From contig JAIUMU010000007.1 of the NCBI GenBank assembly GCA_022565355.1, positions 1 to 64,000 of the forward strand: a stretch of DNA of 64,000 nt, written 5' to 3'. A program made the position numbers and the translations under genes. The notes below the pieces were generated by a model. That model had not been told where the DNA came from, did not search any database, and saw nothing but the letters and a program-made list of their open reading frames with translations. The DNA comes from Idiomarina sp. (GTDB lineage: Bacteria; Pseudomonadota; Gammaproteobacteria; Enterobacterales; Alteromonadaceae). Shown in pieces: positions 41,384 to 49,044 of the stretch; position 1 is the stretch's first letter; each line of letters starts with the position of its first letter.

Positions 41384-43057
41384 TTAGGGCACTGTTACTG
41401 GAATTTCAGTGATATTTACATTCCCGGAAATCCACTCTCCTGATGTATAACTGCCTACCCATATATCGTATACACCGCTACTCGCATTGGAAAACAGTAA
41501 ACCAGGGTTCAATGTGCTACTGTTTGCATCATCGTTACAATGCCAACGGCCATCTGGCGTATTAATAAGCAGTACTGCATCACCTGTATTACTCGCTTGG
41601 AAATATACCTGCAAATCAGCCCCTGAGCCGCTCCAATGCAAACGAATATCCGGCCTGCGCGCTACAAAACCAACGCAATTCGTTAAATTAGTGGTAGCTA
41701 GGTTCACGGAACCACCTGCCGATACTGATACCCGATGCGGATCAGGTGTAAATAACGCAGCCAAGTGAACTTCCCCAGAATACGGTTCGCCAGTAAGCTC
41801 TAACTCTGCAACCGATATTGCCTCACCGCTTGCGGCACCAGCGGGGAATAGTTGTTGGTTCGAGATCGTTAGTTCACCGGCAATATAATCGCCTTCTGCA
41901 TAGCTTCCCACCCAAATATTTACTTCACCAAGCCTAACGTTAGTTAACTGTACCCCTGGATTCAAACCTTGGTAATCATCATTGCAGTGCCACTTACCAT
42001 CGGCAGTTCTAACCACTAATGTACTGTCTTCAGCAGCCTCATCGGCGCTAAAGCTAATATACAAATTAGCCGTGTTTGCATTCAGCTGTAAGCGATAATC
42101 AGGAGCACTAGCTGCATAGCCTACGCAATCGTCATCAAGATAGCGCGCATTGATTAAACCGCCAGCAGTTACTCGTTGTCTAATGCCTGCATACAAGTTC
42201 TCATTCGTGGCAATCGAACTACCAAAGTATGGTTCTTTATTAAAATCTAAGCTCTCATCTGCACTGCGTGTTTGTTCAGACCAATCCGTTAGTAACGCCT
42301 CTTCATCGGTAACAACGGCCATGGCAAACTCTGCTGAAAACAAACTCCCCAAGCGACTACCGGTTACCTGCTCATTCGCTACAAACGTTGGAATGCCGAT
42401 GAGTTCGCCGCGGCTATTAACTGCCGCACCACCACTGTTTCCTGGTGACATTTCAGCGTTGGTTCGATACCACTGCGGCAAGCGGGTGCTGTTATATTCT
42501 CCGTATTGAACCGAAGAAATAATACCGGTGGTGTACACCATTTCATTATCTACTACGCCAGGGTATCCAAAAATGCCAACATGCTCACCGCGCCGTGCTG
42601 CGCCATGTTTACTACTTTGGGAACTCGCAAATTTTAATGCTTGAAATGGCAGGCCATATCGACCAGCAGTAAAATCTGCCACCGAAACCATTGAGTTTTG
42701 ATGATCATGAGTAATTTCCAATAAGGCAATATCATGTTCATCAGAAAAACCCACCAGCCGCGCTTTAAACCTTACTTCAGCCGGTTCATTCACATCGAGT
42801 AACACTGCAATGTCTGCTTCGTAATACCCTTCTACCACATGCTTATTGGTTAATATCAATACGCGCGAATCACGCACAAACAAGGTTCCTGAACCCGTGC
42901 CCTCATCTACACGAACCTGAACTACTGCTCGGGATATTTGATCGATATCGTAGTCTTGCAAGGCATAAAGAGGCGCAATAAGAAGAGCGTTTATGGCAAC
43001 AAAAGCAATGAGGTACTTGTAAATCCAATTGCAACCTAGTTCACGGGGCGGCTTCAT
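41384..43057 (-). CDS. secreted trypsin-like serine protease with two C-terminal repeats
   Basis: The protein begins with a basic-hydrophobic signal region (about 1-33: YLIAFVAINALLIAPLYA). The protease domain (40-255) has the triad His73 (TNKHVV), Asp109 (DEHDIALLE) and Ser208 (SPGNSGGAA), all intact, so it should be active. Two related modules follow, about 275-400 and 424-552. Each opens EPYxG, contains CVGY/F, PDxRL, DGxWHCNDD and IWVGSY, and has a conserved cysteine pair (311/358; 461/507). Export by type II secretion is possible given the GspAB gene nearby, but that is inference. It faces rlmD. Confidence 0.85.
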   Translation of the reverse strand: MKPPRELGCNWIYKYLIAFVAINALLIAPLYALQDYDIDQISRAVVQVRVDEGTGSGTLFVRDSRVLILTNKHVVEGYYEADIAVLLDVNEPAEVRFKARLVGFSDEHDIALLEITHDHQNSMVSVADFTAGRYGLPFQALKFASSQSSKHGAARRGEHVGIFGYPGVVDNEMVYTTGIISSVQYGEYNSTRLPQWYRTNAEMSPGNSGGAAVNSRGELIGIPTFVANEQVTGSRLGSLFSAEFAMAVVTDEEALLTDWSEQTRSADESLDFNKEPYFGSSIATNENLYAGIRQRVTAGGLINARYLDDDCVGYAASAPDYRLQLNANTANLYISFSADEAAEDSTLVVRTADGKWHCNDDYQGLNPGVQLTNVRLGEVNIWVGSYAEGDYIAGELTISNQQLFPAGAASGEAISVAELELTGEPYSGEVHLAALFTPDPHRVSVSAGGSVNLATTNLTNCVGFVARRPDIRLHWSGSGADLQVYFQASNTGDAVLLINTPDGRWHCNDDANSSTLNPGLLFSNASSGVYDIWVGSYTSGEWISGNVNITEIPVTVP

Positions 43058-43265
43058 TTCGTTAATTCCCAGTTATTTTTCTGTATTTTTAACTCTTCCA
43101 TGGTAAAAAACAATCTAGAAGGTAATAATTATTTTCAACTACATATACAGAAAATTAGCAAAATCCGAGGTTTACGTTAATATTATTAAATGCCGCTGGC
43201 GTGAGTTTTAAAAACAAAATCAGCGCGTACATTCGCCAGTATCTAAGCTAGGAATATACATTTTC

Positions 43266-45557
43266 GTGCAGTTACTCCATCAACAGCAGTTACGCTTTTA
43301 CAAAATGGTTGCCAATATCTCGGCAAGCTTTGTTGCGGCTAAAGAAAATGAAATAGACCAGAATATTAGCTCTGCGTTGGCACAAATAGGTGCGTTTTTC
43401 CAAGCCGATCGTAGCTATGTTTTTTCCTTCAGCGAAAAAAATAAAGTAGGCGACAACACCCATGAGTGGTGCGCAGCAGGCGTTGAACCACAACTGGAAT
43501 ATCTGCAGAACATCCCTCTCGATGCTTTCAGCGAATGGGTAGATGATTGGCAGCGCGGCGAAATATCTTGCATTAGCGATGTTTCTAAAATGCCTACTGA
43601 ATCACCAATGCGCCAGTTGCTCGAGCCGCAAGGAATACAGAGCGTGATTATGCTGCCATTGCGTAATGAGCGTGGTGTTGTAGGTATGTTCGGGCTAGAT
43701 TTAGTAAAGGTTAAGATAGAGTGGAATGAGGAACACACCAGTTTACTCAGTATTGTTGCCGAAACCATCGCCAATGCCATAGCAAGAAAAGACGCAGCGC
43801 TTTCATTTCAACTACAACAATCCGTTGGCAATCTCGTTGTTTCCTTTATTAACGTGCCGTCAGCATCAATTAACAGCACCATTAACGAGGCATTTTTGCA
43901 TCTTCAGCGTGATTATGGATTTCAGTATGTTGAACTATTGAGCCCTAAAGCAAGCGCCCATAACCTAACGATCGATAGTGTTAATAGCCCTCACTATCAG
44001 CCTGCCGAACTAGTTTTTCCAGAAGTTGAAGCCAAGTATGCTCACTATTGCAGTTTAAAATTCCCCGTACAGCACGGCTCGGTGCTATATGGATTCATTG
44101 CTCTTGCACATAGCAATCAACGTATTTTTGAAAGTAAAAAGCATCGCTCCGCACTGCAGTTAATTGCGAATGCTATTGCTGGCTCATTGGCCCGCAGAGA
44201 TACCGAGCAAGAAAATAAATATCTCTCATTCCATGATGCATTAACTGGGCTAAGTAACCGCAGGTTCATCGAAAATCATATTCACCAATTGGTGAATAAC
44301 ACTGAACATCATGAAGAATCATCCCAAGAGCATCAATACATACGAGTTGCCGCTCTCATTCTCGATATCGAACGATTTAAGCATATCAACGATACCTTCA
44401 GCCGTGAGAAAGGTGATCAAGTATTACAGAGCGTTGCGGAACGGCTACAAGAACTCGCGTCGGCTAGCCCTAATATTTCCTACAATAACCTGGTAGGGCG
44501 AGTAGGCCCCGATCAGTTTGCGATTTTTATGAATGATATATCCTTTCCAACAAACATCGCCCAACACGAAATTGAGATTTTCATATCACACATAAAAATC
44601 GCTTTTGAAACACCATTTATCATCGATAACAAACCCATCATTATTTCACTATCTATCGGCGTTAGTATGGGATTATCGTGCGATACACACACCACAGAGC
44701 TGCTTAACCAAGCAGAGCTGGCAATGCTAAAAGCAAAAAGTATCGGTACTGGCACAGTTCGTTATTTCAATGAAGAAATGCAAGACATGGCAAGTAATCG
44801 CGGGCAGCTTTATGATGATTTAAAACAAGCTGTACTAAGCAATCAGTTTGTTGTGTTTTATCAACTGCAGGTAAACAACCACGGTATTGCTGAAGGGGCA
44901 GAAGCGCTAGTACGTTGGCAGCATCCTGAAAAGGGAACTATTGCCCCAAACGATTTCATTCCTTTCGCTGAAGAAACATATCTAATTCATCGAATTAGTG
45001 AGCATGTGTTATTGCAAGCATGCCAACAACTGTACCAATGGAGCTTATCTCCCGAAACAGCACATCTTGATCTATCGGTAAATATCAGTGCCAGCCATAT
45101 GTTAAGCGATGGTTTCGTTACTACAGTGAAGCGAATCTTACACAGTACCAAGGTACCTACGCACCTATTGAAATTCGAAATAACCGAAAGTGCAATGATT
45201 GCCGATGCAGATACCATTATTAAGCTCATGCATGAATTAACTGCGCTCGGAATCCGCTTTTCTTTAGATGATTTTGGTACTGGCTATTCATCACTTTCGC
45301 ACTTGAATTTACTGCCAATTAAAGAGCTCAAACTCGATATTAGTTTCGTTCGAGATATCTTACATAGTACTCGCGCTAAAGCCATTGCCTCGGCAGTTAT
45401 TGCCTTAGCGAACGATCTTCAGCTCTCGGTTGTTGCCGAAGGTATTGAAACAGAAGAGCAAAGGGATTTACTCATTGGCTTAGGCTGTAACCGATTACAA
45501 GGCTACTTATACTCCAAACCAACTCCTGCCGCCCAGTTAACCTTACGGCGCCCCTGA
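43266..45557 (+). CDS. GAF-GGDEF(degenerate)-EAL protein, likely c-di-GMP phosphodiesterase
   Basis: The 763 residues hold a GAF domain at about 20-175, a second GAF-like region at 190-310, a GGDEF-like domain at 315-500 and an EAL domain at 515-760. The active-site GGDEF is replaced by GPDQF at 414-418, so cyclase activity is unlikely. The EAL domain keeps the catalytic set: Glu546 (EALVRW), Asn607, Glu639, Asp668-Asp669 (DDFGTGYSS), Lys689, Glu725 and Gln745. It should cut c-di-GMP, perhaps tuned by the GAF domains. The start is GTG. Its last 15 bases overlap the 3' end of the facing GGDEF gene. Confidence 0.88.
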   Translation: MQLLHQQQLRFYKMVANISASFVAAKENEIDQNISSALAQIGAFFQADRSYVFSFSEKNKVGDNTHEWCAAGVEPQLEYLQNIPLDAFSEWVDDWQRGEISCISDVSKMPTESPMRQLLEPQGIQSVIMLPLRNERGVVGMFGLDLVKVKIEWNEEHTSLLSIVAETIANAIARKDAALSFQLQQSVGNLVVSFINVPSASINSTINEAFLHLQRDYGFQYVELLSPKASAHNLTIDSVNSPHYQPAELVFPEVEAKYAHYCSLKFPVQHGSVLYGFIALAHSNQRIFESKKHRSALQLIANAIAGSLARRDTEQENKYLSFHDALTGLSNRRFIENHIHQLVNNTEHHEESSQEHQYIRVAALILDIERFKHINDTFSREKGDQVLQSVAERLQELASASPNISYNNLVGRVGPDQFAIFMNDISFPTNIAQHEIEIFISHIKIAFETPFIIDNKPIIISLSIGVSMGLSCDTHTTELLNQAELAMLKAKSIGTGTVRYFNEEMQDMASNRGQLYDDLKQAVLSNQFVVFYQLQVNNHGIAEGAEALVRWQHPEKGTIAPNDFIPFAEETYLIHRISEHVLLQACQQLYQWSLSPETAHLDLSVNISASHMLSDGFVTTVKRILHSTKVPTHLLKFEITESAMIADADTIIKLMHELTALGIRFSLDDFGTGYSSLSHLNLLPIKELKLDISFVRDILHSTRAKAIASAVIALANDLQLSVVAEGIETEEQRDLLIGLGCNRLQGYLYSKPTPAAQLTLRRP

Positions 45558-46976
45558 TATCTCCTGCTGCAAGCGCGCTAGTGCTTCATCAACGGATTCA
45601 CTCTCGGCAACTTCAATCGTGGCATAGCGAACATTCAACGCTTCGGTAAACTCTTCTAGCGTAATATAGCGAAGTTGATTGCCGAGGTGCTCAACAAAAC
45701 GAGTGGCGCTATCAACATTTAAACTCGGTAAACATAAAATAAAAGCATTACCACTAAATCGCCCTAATAAATCTGATTGGCGCAATTCAATTTGAATATT
45801 ATTTGCTACTTTAACTAGCAGCTTATCGCCAATTTCATGGCCATAGGCGTTATTAATCGCTCGGAACTTACGAATATCAAATAACGCGAGGGCCACAGGA
45901 TATTTCCCTTGTCTGCTGCGCGCTAACTCTTCTTCCAATGTTTCAATAAAATAACGCCGATTCGATACGCCGGTTAAATGGTCGGTGTTCGCTTGGTATT
46001 GCAGCGTATTCGATTGGGCAAGCAACATGGGTACGGCTAAACCAAAATACACCGTGCATGCGATTACACAAATCGCAAATTGATAAATCATTGCCACTTC
46101 CGCTAACCCAAACCAAGCAACACCAAGGGCCAACGACACACTAAAGATTGCTAAGCTTAATACTGCGCGAAACGCATTCTCGGTATAGGCTATCCACATT
46201 TGTGGGATAACCAAGAAAAACACAGCGAAGGCTGCATCGGTGTTCTCAAACCACCATGCCACCACGATGAAGAGATAAAGCATCCCTAGGTTCACGCTAA
46301 GCTTGATCAAATAATGGTACATCGGTGTGGGCTGAGTGCTAATGCGCAAATGCCGAATCCAAGCCGAGTACACCGGCGTTTTCCAACTCAACAACGCGAT
46401 AAAGAGCGGCGCCAGCACCAATACACCTACCATATCGCCTACCCAGCGCATTAACCAATCTTCATATAGATTGAAAATAGATAATGAGCCGCTACTAATT
46501 TGCACTTGCACACCAAAGAATGCTGCGAGTAATGACGTGATTACACCGAGCACCAAAAAGCCAAAAATAATGCTGGGCAAACTTCGAATCACATTCATGG
46601 TAATAAACTGCCGCAAGAAAAGAGCGCCAATTGCGTAAGAAAAGGTATGTGCCATAGTTGATGAAGTAGCCGTAAATAGCCAAGATATGAACTCGCTATT
46701 CAGCCCGTACATGTGATCAATCCAATAGGCGGTTACATATGAGGCTGCTACTACCGGAATAATTCCTCGCCATCCATATAACAAGATTGCCGCAAAAGTA
46801 AGCCCCGCTGGCGGATACCAGATACTTGCAAATGGCCCATAAGCAAGTAAAAACGACGCGCGCCAAAGCACCACCCAAGCAAGAAATACCACAAATCCTT
46901 TCACCCAACCTAGTTCAGCACCGGGAAGTTGACGATCTTGCGTAAAAGCGTATTCATCATGTTCTGAGGTATGCAT
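45543..46976 (-). CDS. MASE1-GGDEF(degenerate) membrane sensor protein
   Basis: The N-terminal two thirds (about 20-320) is a MASE1 sensor with roughly eight membrane segments, including ASIWYPPAGLTFAAILLYG and WVGDMVGVLVLAPLF. A GGDEF domain (about 325-470) begins DHLTGVSNRRYFIETLE. Its signature is SGNAF (408-412) instead of GGDEF, so it lacks the catalytic acidic pair and is probably not an active cyclase. The ATG at 46976 (MHTSEHDEYAF, 477 residues) is preferred to a TTG eight codons upstream. It overlaps the facing EAL gene by 15 bases. Confidence 0.85.
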   Translation of the reverse strand: MHTSEHDEYAFTQDRQLPGAELGWVKGFVVFLAWVVLWRASFLLAYGPFASIWYPPAGLTFAAILLYGWRGIIPVVAASYVTAYWIDHMYGLNSEFISWLFTATSSTMAHTFSYAIGALFLRQFITMNVIRSLPSIIFGFLVLGVITSLLAAFFGVQVQISSGSLSIFNLYEDWLMRWVGDMVGVLVLAPLFIALLSWKTPVYSAWIRHLRISTQPTPMYHYLIKLSVNLGMLYLFIVVAWWFENTDAAFAVFFLVIPQMWIAYTENAFRAVLSLAIFSVSLALGVAWFGLAEVAMIYQFAICVIACTVYFGLAVPMLLAQSNTLQYQANTDHLTGVSNRRYFIETLEEELARSRQGKYPVALALFDIRKFRAINNAYGHEIGDKLLVKVANNIQIELRQSDLLGRFSGNAFILCLPSLNVDSATRFVEHLGNQLRYITLEEFTEALNVRYATIEVAESESVDEALARLQQEISGAP

Positions 46977-47021
46977 CGTTTTACTACTCTTTAGGTTCAA
47001 AAGCGCTGAGTTTCATGAGTA

Positions 47022-47061
47022 CAAAAAGAAAGCGCCTTGCTGAAAACTTCAACAAGGCGCT
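47022..47061 (-). terminator. intrinsic terminator after the acyl-CoA dehydrogenase gene
   Basis: On the minus strand, AGCGCCTTG and CAAGGCGCT (47061-47031) pair, and TTCTTTTTG follows. It separates the dehydrogenase from the MASE1 gene. Confidence 0.88.
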
Positions 47062-47098
47062 GCTAGTTTAACTAAAGTTAGGGAAATAGAAAACTTTG

Positions 47099-48877
47099 TT
47101 AAAACTCACTCTCTGAAAAAGCGAACATAGACCCTGAGCCTGCCTCGATAGAAGCTACAATACCCTGAGTTCTCGGTAGTATTTTAGCGAAGTAGAATTT
47201 TGCTGTTTTCACTTTGCTCGAGGAAAAATCACCAAGTTCGGGTTTTTCTTCAGCTACTTTTGCCATCCGCAGCCACAAGTAACCATAAGCTACATAACCT
47301 ACGAGATTTAAGTAATCAACTGCCACACTATTGATGAGGTTTTCATCATTTTTGCAGTTGTTAAGCACGTGTTTTGATACCCGCTCTAGTTCGGTTAATG
47401 CTGCGCCAAGCTGCTTAAATTCCTGCGCCCATACGCCAGAATCAGCGCGCAAAAACGTTTGTATTTCTGCGGCGAATGGTTGTAATAAAGCACCGCCAGA
47501 CCCAACCACTTTGCGGCCTAGAAGGTCGAGCGCTTGAATGCCGTTTGTGCCTTCATAGATTTGTGCAATGCGACAATCTCGAACCCATTGCTCTTGGCCC
47601 CATTCGCGTACAAAGCCATGACCACCAAGAATCTGCTGGCCCGCTATAGTAGTTTCAAGCCCTGTATCGGTCATAAATGCCTTGGCTACCGGTGTTAACA
47701 GCTGCACTTGTGCTTCCGCAGCTTGGCGCTGTTCTGCAGTTTCTGCATACTTTGCCCGATCTAACTGTTGGCCCACATAGCTTGAAAATGCTCTACCACC
47801 TTCAACAAAAGCCTTCATAGTAAGCAGCATGCGCCGCACATCACCATGCACAATCAACGGGTCTGCTTCAGCTGCTGTATCTTGGGTTGCTTTCGCGCCG
47901 CGGCCTTGGCGGCGATCAAGTGCATAATCCAATGCTGTACAGTAAGAACGCGCAGCGGCACCTAAGCCCTGAATTCCTACACCTAAACGCTCATAGTTCA
48001 TCATGGTAAACATCGCCGCTAAGCCACGATGGGGCTCACCCACTAACCAGCCTTGCGCCGCATCAAAATTCATAACACAAGTGGCAGAAGCATGAATACC
48101 CATTTTATGCTCTACAGAACCAGCTACTGCCGGATTGCGCGCACCCAATGAGCCATCCTCATTCACTAGAAACTTCGGTACCACAAACAGCGAGATGCCT
48201 TTTGTACCTGCAGGAGCATCAGGTAATTTTGCCAACACCAAGTGAATAATATTCTCGGTGAGATCATGCTCACCACCGGTAATAAAGATCTTCGTGCCGG
48301 TAATTGCATAACTGCCATCTGAGTTTGGTACTGCTTTGGTTCTGATAATGCCCAGATCGGTACCAGCATGCGGTTCCGTTAAACACATTGTGCCTGTCCA
48401 TTCCCCGGCAACCATATGTGGCAAATAGGTATTTTTCAGCTCTTCACTAGCGTGCAAATCCATCGACATAATGGCGCCAGCGGTAAGGCCAGAGTATAGT
48501 GAAAAGGAAATGTCGGCAGCGCACATCATTTCTTCATATTGCGCTGAAAGTGTTTTCGGCATGCCCATACCGCCAAAATCCGGGTTTGCAGTTACGCCAA
48601 CCCAGCCACCTTCTGCCAATGCTTTAAATTGTTCTTTATAGCCTTTAGGGGTAGTTACCACTCCATTATCGAAATGAATCCCCTCCTCATCGGCTGCGCG
48701 GGCATTTGGGGCAATGAGGTTCGCGGTTAACTTAGCAGCCTCATCAAGAATGGCGCGTGCTGTATCGGGATCGATTACCTCACTCATTTGCGGCATACTC
48801 GCCCAATCAGCACCAACATTTAGCACATCGTGCAGCACAAAATTCATGTCCTGCAAAGCTACGCGATAATCACTCAT
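47099..48877 (-). CDS. acyl-CoA dehydrogenase with C-terminal extension
   Basis: This FAD enzyme introduces a trans double bond into an acyl-CoA. The ATG at 48877 (MSDYRVALQDMNFVL) follows GGGAG and gives 592 residues, long for the family. The FAD-binding motif is CLTEPHAGTDLG. The C-terminal catalytic region shows YERLGVGIQGLGAAARSY, QQILGGHGFVREWGQEQWVRD and IYEGTNGIQALDLLGRKV, and an extra domain covers the last 110 residues. This length and layout is shared with DmdC-like and long-chain types. The substrate cannot be told from sequence. Confidence 0.9.
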   Translation of the reverse strand: MSDYRVALQDMNFVLHDVLNVGADWASMPQMSEVIDPDTARAILDEAAKLTANLIAPNARAADEEGIHFDNGVVTTPKGYKEQFKALAEGGWVGVTANPDFGGMGMPKTLSAQYEEMMCAADISFSLYSGLTAGAIMSMDLHASEELKNTYLPHMVAGEWTGTMCLTEPHAGTDLGIIRTKAVPNSDGSYAITGTKIFITGGEHDLTENIIHLVLAKLPDAPAGTKGISLFVVPKFLVNEDGSLGARNPAVAGSVEHKMGIHASATCVMNFDAAQGWLVGEPHRGLAAMFTMMNYERLGVGIQGLGAAARSYCTALDYALDRRQGRGAKATQDTAAEADPLIVHGDVRRMLLTMKAFVEGGRAFSSYVGQQLDRAKYAETAEQRQAAEAQVQLLTPVAKAFMTDTGLETTIAGQQILGGHGFVREWGQEQWVRDCRIAQIYEGTNGIQALDLLGRKVVGSGGALLQPFAAEIQTFLRADSGVWAQEFKQLGAALTELERVSKHVLNNCKNDENLINSVAVDYLNLVGYVAYGYLWLRMAKVAEEKPELGDFSSSKVKTAKFYFAKILPRTQGIVASIEAGSGSMFAFSESEF

Positions 48878-48951
48878 ACTTATACTCCCGTTGATTGTAG
48901 CGGCGCAGTGTGTTTGCAGCAGCGCTGCGCTTGCTATGGCGCAACGCCTGC

Positions 48952-48985
48952 AAAACCTGCAAAAAAGAAACACACCGCAGGTTTT
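48952..48985. repeat. inverted repeat flanked by direct repeats
   Basis: AAAACCTGC (48952-48960) and GCAGGTTTT (48977-48985) form an inverted repeat across a 16-base loop. ACGCCTG occurs on both outer sides. It lies downstream of gspAB and upstream of the acyl-CoA dehydrogenase. No strong T-run follows on the minus strand, so it is a poor terminator for gspAB. Confidence 0.45.
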
Positions 48986-49044
48986 TCAAACGCCTGTTTA
49001 ATTTTGCGTATCATCGCAAAGGTACAACCAGTTCGCAAGTATTT

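Noticed and set aside
41384-48877. Horizontally acquired genomic island
   Set aside because: The content is more accessory, but base composition looks like the surroundings and there is no integrase, tRNA attachment site or end repeat.
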